Origin: Chloracidobacterium sp.
GTDB lineage: Bacteria; Acidobacteriota; Blastocatellia; Pyrinomonadales; Pyrinomonadaceae
NCBI GenBank assembly: GCA_016706275.1
Contig: JADJJY010000001.1
Coordinates: 930,001 to 994,000, forward strand
Direction: 5' to 3'
Length of the DNA: 64,000 nt
Positions 35,181 to 44,993 of the stretch are shown piece by piece. Positions within the stretch are counted from its first letter, which is position 1. The number at the start of each line of letters is the position of its first letter. The notes beneath the pieces are model-generated. The model saw only the letters and a program-made list of their open reading frames with translations. It did no database searches and was not told the origin of the DNA. The position numbers and the translations under genes were made by a program.

Positions 35181-35795
35181 ATGGACTTCAAAACGGCAGC
35201 GGTTCGAGGGATAGCGGTTTCGTTCCTGTTATTTGCAAATTCAATATTGGTCGCGGCACAGCCCGATTCGATCTATCAGATCCCGGCGGGTACGCGGATA
35301 CGATTAAAGATGGATGTTGAGCTTAGCTCAAAGGTCGCGGGCGTCGGTGACACCTTTACGACGGCGGTCGCAAAGCCCGTTACGATTCGAGATACGGTCG
35401 TCCTGCCGGTGGGGACGGTGATCGAGGGACGCGTGACCAGCGTTTCGGCTGCCGGCTCGGGCGGAGCGAACGGACGGCTCGATGTCGTATTTGAATCGCT
35501 CAGGCTATTCAAGACCACGCCGCGAAAGATCGATGGCGAGCTAGTCAAAAAGCTGGAGTACCGATCATCGTCGCTAACAAACGCACTCACTATCGTTGGC
35601 GGAACAGTCGCAGGAACTGTGCTTGGTGCTTTTACCAAAACGTCGAGCGGTGCTTTGCTTGGGGCAGGTATCGGTGGCGGAGCGGGAACGAGTGTCGCAT
35701 TGTTACGCAAAGGCAAAGACGTGCGGATCCAAAGGGACGAAGAATTTGAGATCGTCCTGAAAAAGGACGTGGTGCTGCCTGTATTGGATTATTGA
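35181..35795 (+). CDS. Exported protein with glycine-zipper segment
   Basis: 204 residues from ATG 35181, placed by the GGAGGG site 5 bases upstream. Signal peptide (about 1-27, ending LVAAQ). The body is beta-rich, with IPAGTRIRLKMDVELSSKV and VVLPVGTVIEGRVTSV, like SH3-like or TrbI-like barrels. A glycine-zipper hydrophobic stretch follows (about 132-170: GGTVAGTVLGAF, GALLGAGIGGGAG), probably associated with the outer membrane. Function unknown. A sigma-54-type promoter suggests control by a specific activator. Confidence 0.7.
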   Translation: MDFKTAAVRGIAVSFLLFANSILVAAQPDSIYQIPAGTRIRLKMDVELSSKVAGVGDTFTTAVAKPVTIRDTVVLPVGTVIEGRVTSVSAAGSGGANGRLDVVFESLRLFKTTPRKIDGELVKKLEYRSSSLTNALTIVGGTVAGTVLGAFTKTSSGALLGAGIGGGAGTSVALLRKGKDVRIQRDEEFEIVLKKDVVLPVLDY

Positions 35796-35843
35796 GAACT
35801 TTATAAGTTTGGCCGTTGGCGAGAACCTATCGGCCATTTATGG

Positions 35844-35883
35844 AAAAGCCCGACGTGAAGGGGAGAGCACGTCGGGCTTTTTC
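35844..35883. terminator. Bidirectional terminator
   Basis: AAAAGCCCGACGTG (35844-35857) and CACGTCGGGCTTTT (35868-35881) form a 14-bp stem with a 10-base loop, A-run on one side and T-run on the other. It lies between the exported-protein gene and the end of the convergent amidohydrolase gene, whose stop codon touches it. Confidence 0.9.
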
Positions 35884-37400
35884 TATTTTGCTGGTTTCGC
35901 TACGGACTTCGAGAGTCGAGCATCTGCGACCAATTTACGCACCTCAGCGGAGAGAGTCGGGACGTGATAGGGAATTCCGTTTGCGATTGTCCACTCGATA
36001 CCGCCGCCGCGAACGACCTTGCCGTCGCGTACGGTGTCCGTGCCGGTTGGATATAGCACCTTAAAATTTTCGAGCGGATTGCCGTTGACGACGATCAGGT
36101 CGGCCTTGTAACCGACGCGGATGCGGCCGAGAGTATCCTCTTTACCAAGTATTTTTGCTCCGTTGCTGGTCGCGTGTTGGATGACTTTTAGTGGTTGAAA
36201 ACCTGCTTCTTGATGCATCTCAAGCTCGCGGATCAGCCCGAAACCGTACATCTGATAGATAAATCCGGCGTCCTCGCCGGTGCCGATCAGGCCGCCCTTT
36301 TTTTCAAAATCATAGACGGCTTTCATCCAGATGCGGTAATTTTCTTTCCAGTATGTCTCGTCCGTCGAACTCCAACCGATAAAATACGAACCGTGATTGT
36401 CCGGATTAGGCTTGAAATACTCTTCGAGCACGGGATGCAAATATTCTGCGAAAGCCGGATTTGTCTGTGCCCGCTGCAGATCGCGGGAGGCTTCGTAAAT
36501 GACGAGCGTCGGATCCCAGGCGACATTTGCCGCGACCATCGCGTCGAGGACCTTGTCGAGCTTTGTCGGGTCGGCCTCACGCCACAGTCGTCCGGCGTAG
36601 CGAAAACGATCGACCTCGTTGTTGTAATTGTATGTGGACGGGAAATTTTGCCGGCCGCTCTCGATCGCTGCGTCGGGGATGCCGTACCAATGCTCGATGC
36701 TCGTCGTGCCAAATTTGATGTCGTCCCACGCATTGGTTTCCTCGACACCCACGTGATGCATTACGCGCATGCCCTGTTTTTTCGCTTCGTCCATCATCGC
36801 TGCCATCAGGTCGCGGTCGATGGTGTAGAGCTTGATGCCGTCAAACCCGGCGGCTTTTAGATCGCGAACACGCTGACGGGCCTGTTCGGCGGTCGCCGGT
36901 GTCGGGCCGTCAAAATATCCGCCGTAAGGAAATATCCGCGGCCCGACGAGTGTGCCTGCCGCGATCTGATCGCGGTATCCAAGTACCTTTTTCGACGCCC
37001 ACGCGTCACGTACGGTTGTTATCCCATTGATCAGCCACATCTTTGTGCAGTATTCGACGGGCTGCGGCACGCCGGCGCGTTCGTCCTGCGTGTGGCCGTG
37101 AAGATTGATGAGGCCCGGCAGCACATATTTTCCGGTGGCATCGATGATGAGTTCATCTGCCGCGGCGGCCTTTGCAGGGCCCGACGAAGCGATACGCGTG
37201 ATCACATCATTTTCGATCGTAATATCCAACGGCCCCGCCGCCGGCTTGCCGCTGCCGTCAATAACCATCGCGTTGCGGATGACGATCCGCTTTTGCCGCT
37301 TGCCGGAAATGGAAGCCGGATTTGCTTGGGCAAACAATTGGGCACTAAACGAAAGGAGCAATGCAGCGACTGCCGAAATACGAATAAGCTTGTTTCTCAT
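35883..37400 (-). CDS. Secreted metal-dependent amidohydrolase
   Basis: 505 residues from ATG 37400 ([15 protein letters not shown]...LFAQ signal peptide); an ATG 13 codons upstream would spoil the signal. Amidohydrolase-superfamily motifs: the beta-strand cap [19 protein letters not shown], the metal-binding [21 protein letters not shown] near the usual Lys ligand, [16 protein letters not shown], and GTGEDAG. It ends with the [18 protein letters not shown] cap. Relatives include imidazolonepropionase-like enzymes and secreted Xaa-Pro dipeptidases. The substrate is unknown. Confidence 0.85.
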   Translation of the reverse strand: MRNKLIRISAVAALLLSFSAQLFAQANPASISGKRQKRIVIRNAMVIDGSGKPAAGPLDITIENDVITRIASSGPAKAAAADELIIDATGKYVLPGLINLHGHTQDERAGVPQPVEYCTKMWLINGITTVRDAWASKKVLGYRDQIAAGTLVGPRIFPYGGYFDGPTPATAEQARQRVRDLKAAGFDGIKLYTIDRDLMAAMMDEAKKQGMRVMHHVGVEETNAWDDIKFGTTSIEHWYGIPDAAIESGRQNFPSTYNYNNEVDRFRYAGRLWREADPTKLDKVLDAMVAANVAWDPTLVIYEASRDLQRAQTNPAFAEYLHPVLEEYFKPNPDNHGSYFIGWSSTDETYWKENYRIWMKAVYDFEKKGGLIGTGEDAGFIYQMYGFGLIRELEMHQEAGFQPLKVIQHATSNGAKILGKEDTLGRIRVGYKADLIVVNGNPLENFKVLYPTGTDTVRDGKVVRGGGIEWTIANGIPYHVPTLSAEVRKLVADARLSKSVAKPAK

Positions 37401-37557
37401 AGTTTTAGCGAAATTAACATCAAATTCTCTCGCCCGCAACCGCAGATTTATGGCTCTGCGTACTCGGCGGTCTCTCTCGTTAAATTGCTGTTTGTGTGCG
37501 TCTGTGACAAAATATCTTTTTAATAACGCTCAATATTTTCAACAGGAAGGTTTAATA

Positions 37558-38493
<936 letters not shown>

Positions 38494-38518
38494 TCTATCA
38501 AATTTCAGATTTGAAATT

Positions 38519-38546
38519 GGGAAGGCCGAAAGCCTTCCCTTTTTTT
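38519..38546 (+). terminator. Rho-independent terminator after mdh
   Basis: GGGAAGGC (38519-38526) and GCCTTCCC (38532-38539) form an 8-bp stem with loop CGAAA, followed by seven T residues (38540-38546). It is 26 bases after the mdh stop. Confidence 0.92.
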
Positions 38547-38553
38547 GTTCAAT

Positions 38554-38604
38554 TTTCATTCAACCTGACCGATTCAGTCAGTCACCCTGACCGAATTTCA
38601 TTCA
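38554..38604. promoter_or_regulatory. Paired direct repeats, candidate activator-binding site
   Basis: CCTGACCGA occurs at 38564-38572 and 38586-38594, 22 bases apart (about two helical turns). TTTCATTCA occurs at 38554-38562 and 38596-38604 on the outside of the pair. The arrangement lies about 65-105 bases upstream of the sigma-54-like element at 38658, the usual distance for an enhancer-binding activator. The factor is unknown. Confidence 0.45.
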
Positions 38605-38657
38605 CGGCGAAAGCTCCCACAATCCAGTAAGTTCAATGAATACAACACATAACACTT

Positions 38658-38673
38658 TGGCACGGTTCTTGTT
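38658..38673 (+). promoter_or_regulatory. Sigma-54-like promoter for the S8 peptidase gene
   Basis: TGGCACGGTTCTTGTT fits TGGCAC-N5-TTGCW except that the -12 GC is GT. GG (38659-38660) and GT (38671-38672) keep the exact 10-base spacing. The predicted start is near 38684, 50 bases before the ATG, with an AAAAGGAG ribosome-binding site at 38717-38724. No convincing sigma-70 pair overlaps it. Confidence 0.5.
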
Positions 38674-38733
38674 ATAAGAATCGCGAGCGGCAAAGTCCGC
38701 ATATTCTCAGCCCCGGAAAAGGAGCCATTAGTT

Positions 38734-41310
38734 ATGAAGATCTCAATATTTGGTTTTGAAACGACACGAAAGTTCGCTGCGATAGCGATCCTTGCATCGT
38801 TTATTTTTACGAACGCATTTGCGGTCGGAGCACTTCGCGGTGAAAGAACAAGCCCCGTAAGCGTCTCGGCAGCGACGGCAAAGTACACCACTGACCTAAC
38901 GCAGCTTGGCCGTGAAGGACGCCTGCGTGAGGAACTAAGCTTTGAAAAAGAGACCACACGCCTTATCAAAGTGTTAGCCGAAGGTGGCAGTCGTCAGCCG
39001 GTGATCGTTGATGAGGATGCGGCTGTTCAGGCGACGATCGTCGAACAGGTTGCTTTGCGTATAGCCAAAGGTGCTGTTTCTGAAAAGATGGCCGGCAAGA
39101 CGATCCTCAGGGTCGAGACGGCTACGCTATTTTCAAACGCCAAGACACAGCCTCAGATCGCTGCCATCGTCAATGCAATAGCTAATGACGCGGCAGCGTC
39201 GAACGGACAGATCATCTTGTTCGTTGACGAGCTCACGAGCTATGTCGGAAAAAATTCGGCGGAAACAAATCTATTTAATTTGATCGCTGACGGTAAGATC
39301 ATCATGATCGGCGGCAGTTCGGTTACCGCTTACGACGAGAATATCGCTTCGCAGCCTGACGTAGCCGAGCATTTTGCCGGCATACTCGTTTCGGGTAAGT
39401 CACAAAATTCTGACTCGGCAGTTGCGAATAAGAATGACAGAGAGGGCGGGTATCGCGGCGACAACGTTTCGCCCGACCTTCGCGAAATGATGGCACAGGA
39501 CCCAAGCGGCAACACTCGTGTTGACGTTATCTTGCAGGCCAAGGACGCTGACAATGCGGCTCTGCGTTCACTGCTCGCCAGCGGCCAGGCACGTATTTCT
39601 GATCGAATCGGCAATAGCGATACGCTTGTCGTAAATCTTCCGCTTTCAGCTCTTAACGCTCTCTCGACCAGCGGCACGATCAACTACGTTTCGCCTGATA
39701 GGCCGACGCAGTCGATGGGCCATATTGAGGACACGACCGGTGCAACACAAATGCGGACCAGCGCGACAGGAGGCTGTGCAACCGGTTTCTCAAATTGCGA
39801 CGGTTCAAACGTCGGTATTGCGATAGTCGATTCAGGTATCTACGCAGCTCATAACGGTTTCAAAGACGCCGCAGGAGCTTCACGGATCGTTGCAAACGTT
39901 AACTTTTCGACTTCGGCCACAACTAATGATGTTTATGGACACGGCACCCACGTTGCGGGCCTCGCAGCTGGAAACTCAAGCGTCAGCAGCAACGCCTATC
40001 GCGGTGTAGCTTTCGACTCGAAGATCATAAGCGTCAAGGTACTTAATGATTTTGGAATTGGTTCCACGTCGAGCCTGTTAAACGGCTTGAACTGGATCCT
40101 TACAAATCGAGCGGCCTACAATATCAAGGTCGTTAATCTCAGCCTCGGAACGATTGCGGTTGACAGTTTTACTAACGACCCAGTTTCCCTAAAAGTCAAG
40201 GAGCTTGTAAACGCCGGTGTTGTGGTTTTCGTAGCCGCTGGGAATCTAGGGAAAAACCCGCTCACGGGAGCTAAGATATACGGCTCGATCCATTCTCCGG
40301 GCAACAGCCCGTACGCGATAACCGTCGGTGCAAGTAATTCGATGGCGACCACATCGCGGGCAGACGATACCATGGCGACCTATAGCTCGCACGGCCCTAC
40401 ACGCAGCTTCTTCCGTACGACTACAGGAACCAAGGTGTATGACAACCTTATCAAGCCCGACCTGGTTGCACCCGGCAATAAACTTGTTTCGTACAAAGCT
40501 CCAAATAATCTCATGGCAACCGTGATGCCGACGCTTTCGCTCGATGCTACTAATGGCCCAGACTCGGCTATGCGTATGAGCGGATCGTCTATGTCCACGC
40601 CGCTCGCTGCTGGAGCCGCAGCGATGATGCTTGAGATCAACCCCAATCTGACTCCGGGCATGATCCGGATGATACTACAGTACTCGGCGCAGCCGATGAA
40701 CGGAGCGAATACTTATGAGCAGGGTGCAGGCCAACTCAATATAGATGGCGCGATGCGATTGGCAAGAACGCTCAGGACGGATGTTGATTTCCAGACCCTC
40801 GCAAAGGGTACGGCGACGGTCCCGGCCGGCTGGCTGATGCCGACAGCGACATCAACGATCGGCGGTGCCACTTTCCCGTGGGCGCAGCTCGTAACAGGAA
40901 AATACACATTCCATACAGGTGCGAATTTGGTGTCGCAGTTCCAGACCGTCTACAAGCGTGAGAATATCGTCGGCAACGGAGTTAACTTCGCAGCCGGAGC
41001 ATATTCCCTCAATACGACGTCGTTCTTTACGACCGGTTTGACAGTAAACCGCAACGTGATCACCAGCAACGGCTCCGCTTTTGGAGGAGGCACAACATAC
41101 CTTTCGTATGGTGTGCTAGTCGGTGACGGTGTACTGGTCGGTGACGGTGTTTTGGTCGGTGACAGTGCACTTCTAAGTAACGGCGTGCTTGTCGGTGACG
41201 GTGTACTCGTCGGTGACGGTGTACTCGTCGGAGACGGCGTACTAGTCGGAGACGGAGTACTCGTCGGAGACAGCGTTCTCTTAGGAGATAACACACCGGG
41301 AATGCAGTAA
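38734..41310 (+). CDS. Secreted S8 subtilase with N-terminal Clp-like pseudo-AAA domain and C-terminal hexapeptide repeats
   Basis: 858 residues. Signal peptide (1-30). Residues 50-222 align by eye with the first AAA+ module of ClpB/ClpC: KYTTDLTQLGREGRL, a Walker A position reading DEDAAVQAT instead of GEPGVGKT, QVALRIAKGAVSEKMAGK, the Walker B strand GQIILFVDEL, and a sensor-like IGGSS segment. An I9-like propeptide follows (about 262-321). The S8 catalytic domain has Asp366 (IVDSGI), His403 (GHGTHVAG), oxyanion Asn (AAGNLG) and Ser619 (SGSSMSTP). Residues 793-852 are ten hexapeptides, mostly GVLVGD. I infer a secreted, probably active protease whose AAA-like domain cannot bind ATP normally. 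Confidence 0.88.
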   Translation: MKISIFGFETTRKFAAIAILASFIFTNAFAVGALRGERTSPVSVSAATAKYTTDLTQLGREGRLREELSFEKETTRLIKVLAEGGSRQPVIVDEDAAVQATIVEQVALRIAKGAVSEKMAGKTILRVETATLFSNAKTQPQIAAIVNAIANDAAASNGQIILFVDELTSYVGKNSAETNLFNLIADGKIIMIGGSSVTAYDENIASQPDVAEHFAGILVSGKSQNSDSAVANKNDREGGYRGDNVSPDLREMMAQDPSGNTRVDVILQAKDADNAALRSLLASGQARISDRIGNSDTLVVNLPLSALNALSTSGTINYVSPDRPTQSMGHIEDTTGATQMRTSATGGCATGFSNCDGSNVGIAIVDSGIYAAHNGFKDAAGASRIVANVNFSTSATTNDVYGHGTHVAGLAAGNSSVSSNAYRGVAFDSKIISVKVLNDFGIGSTSSLLNGLNWILTNRAAYNIKVVNLSLGTIAVDSFTNDPVSLKVKELVNAGVVVFVAAGNLGKNPLTGAKIYGSIHSPGNSPYAITVGASNSMATTSRADDTMATYSSHGPTRSFFRTTTGTKVYDNLIKPDLVAPGNKLVSYKAPNNLMATVMPTLSLDATNGPDSAMRMSGSSMSTPLAAGAAAMMLEINPNLTPGMIRMILQYSAQPMNGANTYEQGAGQLNIDGAMRLARTLRTDVDFQTLAKGTATVPAGWLMPTATSTIGGATFPWAQLVTGKYTFHTGANLVSQFQTVYKRENIVGNGVNFAAGAYSLNTTSFFTTGLTVNRNVITSNGSAFGGGTTYLSYGVLVGDGVLVGDGVLVGDSALLSNGVLVGDGVLVGDGVLVGDGVLVGDGVLVGDSVLLGDNTPGMQ
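41110..41289 (+). repeat. Ten-unit 18-bp coding repeat (GVLVGD) in the S8 peptidase gene
   Basis: Ten in-frame 18-bp units encode three GVLVGD, one SALLSN, five GVLVGD and one SVLLGD, followed by NTPGMQ and the stop. Third codon positions differ between units (GGT/GGC/GGA, CTA/CTG/CTT/CTC), so the peptide has been kept while the DNA diverged. The register V-G-D-G-V-L fits the hexapeptide pattern of left-handed parallel beta-helices. Confidence 0.9.
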
Positions 41311-41346
41311 CAGTAGCAAATACATGTAATAAGGAGGATAAACAAA

Positions 41347-42255
41347 ATGCTACATCCAATTACTGCAAACATTAACGAAACACCGCAATACGACATTGCA
41401 CCGTTCATCATGCTCTCGCCGGACATGTCAAAGGTCCGCCAGTTGACGGATGACAACACGGCCGAAGTACAGGAGTTCCTGTCGGTCCGGCCGGTACATA
41501 CGGTCGTAATGTCCAGCTTCATAGTGGACAACGGGATCGAGAGCGACCTCAACCGAGGCAAGTTCTATGGCTACAGAAGTGCAGCCGGCGAACTCGAAGG
41601 AGTTGCTCTGATCGGCCACTCGACACTGGTCGAGGCGAGATCTGACGAAGCTCTGAGGGCACTCGCGGTGATTGCACGCAACAGCGAAACACCGATCCAC
41701 CTGATCATGTCGAGCGGAAATGACGCCGAGAGGTTTCATCTGCAGATGACGGGTGGAATGGCCGAGCCGAGATTGAAATGCACCGAGGCACTTTTCGAGG
41801 TCTCATTTCCTTTCGCGGTTCAAAAATGCGAGTGGAATATCGAGAATGCCGACATGAGCCAGCTCGAACAGGTGGCCGAAGCTCAGGCTGAGATCGCCTT
41901 TATCGAATGTGGTGTCGATCCTATGCTGAAAGACCGCGAGGGATTTCTGAAACGGGTCGCACGACGTATCGAACAGGGACGCGTCTTTACGGTCTACAGC
42001 GACGGAAAGCTGATCTTTAAGGCGGATATCATCGCCGAAACCACTGAAACGATATATCTTGAGGGCATCTACGTCCATCCCGATCATCGCGGGGCTGGTT
42101 TAGGTTCACGCTGCTTAGCTGCTTTAACGCAGCAGCTGCTTGGCCGCGTCGAGAATATCTGTCTGCTCAGCAATGTCGATTTCAAGCGAGCACACAGCAG
42201 TTTCGAAAAAGCGGGCTATCGCCGTTCGGATCAGTGTGTAACGCTGTTTGTTTAG
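41347..42255 (+). CDS. GNAT-family N-acetyltransferase with DUF4081-like N-terminal half
   Basis: 302 residues. A strong ribosome-binding site (AAGGAGG, 41331-41337) lies 9 bases upstream of the ATG. The N-terminal half (about 25-150: DDNTAEVQEFLSVRP, GKFYGYRSAAGELEGVALIG) resembles DUF4081-type domains. The C-terminal half (about 155-302) is a GNAT fold with acetyl-CoA loop VHPDHRGAGLGSRCLAAL and the later strand ICLLSNVDFKRAHSSFEKAG. No signal peptide, so cytoplasmic. It begins 36 bases after the S8 peptidase stop with no terminator between and is probably cotranscribed. Acceptor unknown. Confidence 0.82.
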   Translation: MLHPITANINETPQYDIAPFIMLSPDMSKVRQLTDDNTAEVQEFLSVRPVHTVVMSSFIVDNGIESDLNRGKFYGYRSAAGELEGVALIGHSTLVEARSDEALRALAVIARNSETPIHLIMSSGNDAERFHLQMTGGMAEPRLKCTEALFEVSFPFAVQKCEWNIENADMSQLEQVAEAQAEIAFIECGVDPMLKDREGFLKRVARRIEQGRVFTVYSDGKLIFKADIIAETTETIYLEGIYVHPDHRGAGLGSRCLAALTQQLLGRVENICLLSNVDFKRAHSSFEKAGYRRSDQCVTLFV

Positions 42256-42269
42256 AATGATTTAATTCT

Positions 42270-42340
42270 GGACAAAAATGTTAAACGTGGGCATAATAGA
42301 GCTGGGTTTGTATACGCAAGCCCAGCTTTGTCCATTTTTG
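42270..42340 (+). promoter_or_regulatory. Hairpin with alternative pairings between GNAT and GGDEF-EAL genes
   Basis: AGCTGGG (42300-42306) pairs with CCCAGCT (42321-42327). GGACAAA (42270-42276) can pair with TTTGTCC (42327-42333), or CAAAAATG (42273-42280) with CATTTTTG (42333-42340), and these two outer helices exclude each other. A TTTG tract follows the inner stem but no long U-run. It could be a weak terminator or attenuator before the GGDEF-EAL gene. Confidence 0.45.
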
Positions 42341-42433
42341 CAAAGCAGCAACACCCTTTCCATTCGAGTCCGACCTCTCGTTTCAACCTCCTCCTCAAAC
42401 GAAGATAGGCTCCGTCTCCTCCGATCGTAAGAT

Positions 42434-44929
42434 ATGAGCGAACTGAGATCCGCAAACCGGTACATGATGACCGTGATCATATTAGGCGCAGTATGCCTGA
42501 TCGCGGCCGTTTTCAGTTTGCCGATCGAACGGGCCGACGTCTATTTACCTGTGCTTGCGGCATTGACCGTGATCGTCGGGTCACGGGTGACGATCCAAAT
42601 ACCCAGATTCAAATCCCACGTTGCGGTTTCCGACACGTTTATTTTTCTGACGCTGATGTTATACGGAGGGGAGTTTGCGATCATCCTTTCAGCCGTCGAG
42701 GCATTTGTTTCGTCGTGGAGATTTTGTAACCGCAAGATCACAGTCTTTTTTAACGCTTCGGCGGTCGCAATTTCGACAACGCTTGTCTTTAGTTTCCTAA
42801 AAGGAGCCGGACTCTACTCGCCCGAACAGCTACACGGCCAAGCGGGCAGCTTTACCAATTTTGTTATTGTGCTGTCAGTGATGGCGATGGGGCAATTTGC
42901 GGTTAATACATCGTTGGCCGCGATATACGACTCGTTAAAAAGCGCGCTTCCGCTTTGGGAAACGTGGAAATCTAAATACATCTGGACATTTTTCTCGTAC
43001 TTTGTCGGGGCGATCGGGGCAGGGGTTTTGATCCAGCTTTCAGATTCGGCGGGCATCGGTATCATTTTTGCGACGTTTCCCGTGATATTTTTTGTATTTC
43101 TGAGTTATCGGATGTACATGAAAAATATCGAGATCTCGATACAGCAGGCCGAGCAAGCCGAGCAGTATGCGAATATCCTCGAATCTCAGTCCGAAGCCCT
43201 TCGCGAATCAGAGGAACGGTTTCGCAGCGCGTTTGATCACGCTCCGATCGGCATCGGGCTATTGTCACCGACCGGCTCTTGGTTAAAGGTTAACCAGGCG
43301 CTGAGCGACATCCTCGGCTACGCCGAAAAAGATTTTCTGGCGATGGATTTTCAAGCGATCACCTTGCCCGACGATCTCGGAAAGACGCTCGTCAAGATAC
43401 ACGAACTGCTTTCGGGAAAGATCGCAAGTTGTCAGATGGAGCAGCGATATATCCACAAAACCGGCCGTGTCGTCTGGACATCGTGGAGCGTTTCGGCGGC
43501 GCACGATTCGACTTCGAAACAGCCAAATCTCATCTTTCAGTTACAAGACATAACCGACCGCAAATCAGCCGAACAAAAACTCCAGCACGAAGCGACGCAT
43601 GATGTGCTGACGGGCCTGCCAAACCGGCTTTATTTTATGAACAAGCTGACAGCTGCACTCGACCGTACCCGCAGTATCGAGGGCTATAAGGCTAGCGTTC
43701 TGTTCATCGATCTCGACAGATTCAAGTACGTCAACGACAGTCTCGGCCACGTTATCGGCGATCAGTTGCTCAGATGCATTGCCGAACGTTTGGGCGAATG
43801 TATGCGTCCGGCGGACACGGTCGCGCGGCTCGGCGGCGACGAATTTACCATCCTCGTTGAGGGCAAATACGACACGGCCGAAGTGCTGCATATCGCCGAC
43901 CGCATCCAGGAAAAATTTAGCGTTCCCTTTGATCTCAGCGGCCACGAAGTTTATAGCACGGCGAGCATCGGCATCCTGCACGCGTCAAAAAATCACCAGT
44001 CATCCGAAGACATGATGCGCGACGCGGACATCGCAATGTATCAGGCAAAGCGTGCCGGTAAGGCGCGGCACGAAGTGTTTGACGAAGCGATGCACAGCAT
44101 TGTGAAAGAAACGCTGCGGCTCGAGACCGACCTGCGCCGTGCGGTGGAGCGCGATGAGATACAGGTTTATTATCAACCGATCTACGACCTCGCAACAGGC
44201 CGGATCGAGAGCGTAGAGTCGCTCGCCCGTTGGTATCATCCTGAGTTTGGGCCGATAAGCCCAAGCAAATTTATCCCCCTCGCCGAAGAGATCGGGCTGA
44301 TCGATAATCTTTGCGCACAGGTTCTCAAGCGTGCCTGCGGCGATATTGGAACACTTAGCTTAGTAGAAAAATTGCCGGTCAGCGTCAACCTGTCTTGTCG
44401 CCAATTTAGCCAGACCAAGCTGGTCGGGAGCATCCACGACATCCTCGACGAGACCGGATTTTCGCCAAAGGATCTCAGGCTTGAGATCACGGAATCGGTA
44501 TTTTTTGAGCATCAGGAACGGGCCGTCGAGACGCTCAACGACCTACGAAACAGCGGCATCGAGATCAACATCGACGATTTTGGCACCGGCTACTCTAACC
44601 TCGGTTACCTGCAAAAGCTGCCCGTCTCGGCGTTAAAGATCGACCGAACCTTTGTTTCGATGATCGACGCCGACGGCAACAACGACGACATCGTCCGTGC
44701 GATCATCACGCTCGCCCGCAATTTCGGGCTTAAGGTAGTTGCCGAGGGCATAGAGACTGACGCGCAGCTCAATGTGCTACGCGGGCTTGAGTGCGAGGGC
44801 GGCCAAGGATATTTATTCGCCGCACCGATGAGCATCGACAAGCTTGTAGAATTTATGGCAGAAAACGAACCCGCATTTGCATCGCACTCAGCGTTCGAAA
44901 ACGTACCCGAAGCATCACTGATCCAATAG
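42434..44929 (+). CDS. Membrane PAS-GGDEF-EAL cyclic-di-GMP turnover protein
   Basis: 831 residues. The N-terminal membrane domain (about 12-235) has seven or so helices, then a short coiled coil (about 238-258), a PAS domain (about 260-380) with PAC-like end, a GGDEF domain (about 390-555) with intact RLGGDEF (465-471), and an EAL domain (about 565-820). In the latter the signature is ESL (595-597), and NLSCRQF, LEITES, IDDFGTGYSNL, LKIDRTFV, EGIET and QGYLFAAPM are present. Both c-di-GMP synthesis and hydrolysis look possible. It is the third gene after the S8 peptidase and GNAT on the same strand. Confidence 0.93.
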   Translation: MSELRSANRYMMTVIILGAVCLIAAVFSLPIERADVYLPVLAALTVIVGSRVTIQIPRFKSHVAVSDTFIFLTLMLYGGEFAIILSAVEAFVSSWRFCNRKITVFFNASAVAISTTLVFSFLKGAGLYSPEQLHGQAGSFTNFVIVLSVMAMGQFAVNTSLAAIYDSLKSALPLWETWKSKYIWTFFSYFVGAIGAGVLIQLSDSAGIGIIFATFPVIFFVFLSYRMYMKNIEISIQQAEQAEQYANILESQSEALRESEERFRSAFDHAPIGIGLLSPTGSWLKVNQALSDILGYAEKDFLAMDFQAITLPDDLGKTLVKIHELLSGKIASCQMEQRYIHKTGRVVWTSWSVSAAHDSTSKQPNLIFQLQDITDRKSAEQKLQHEATHDVLTGLPNRLYFMNKLTAALDRTRSIEGYKASVLFIDLDRFKYVNDSLGHVIGDQLLRCIAERLGECMRPADTVARLGGDEFTILVEGKYDTAEVLHIADRIQEKFSVPFDLSGHEVYSTASIGILHASKNHQSSEDMMRDADIAMYQAKRAGKARHEVFDEAMHSIVKETLRLETDLRRAVERDEIQVYYQPIYDLATGRIESVESLARWYHPEFGPISPSKFIPLAEEIGLIDNLCAQVLKRACGDIGTLSLVEKLPVSVNLSCRQFSQTKLVGSIHDILDETGFSPKDLRLEITESVFFEHQERAVETLNDLRNSGIEINIDDFGTGYSNLGYLQKLPVSALKIDRTFVSMIDADGNNDDIVRAIITLARNFGLKVVAEGIETDAQLNVLRGLECEGGQGYLFAAPMSIDKLVEFMAENEPAFASHSAFENVPEASLIQ

Positions 44930-44993
44930 ACAAAAAAGCCGAGCGTTTGACGAAACCATGCCAACGGTCAACAATTGTTGGTAGTGACGCGTT

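Noticed and set aside
36195..36860. Plus-strand open frame opposite the secreted amidohydrolase
   Set aside because: Shadow of a gene with a signal peptide and intact metal-binding motifs; no plausible start signal.
41110..41289. CRISPR-like or RTX-type repeat array
   Set aside because: The repeats are contiguous 18-base coding units without spacers, and the period of 6 residues does not fit the 9-residue RTX consensus.
40950..41561. Minus-strand frame with Thr-Ser-Pro repeats
   Set aside because: The repeats are the complement of the GVLVGD coding repeat and arise from its periodicity; the plus strand has the conserved subtilase.
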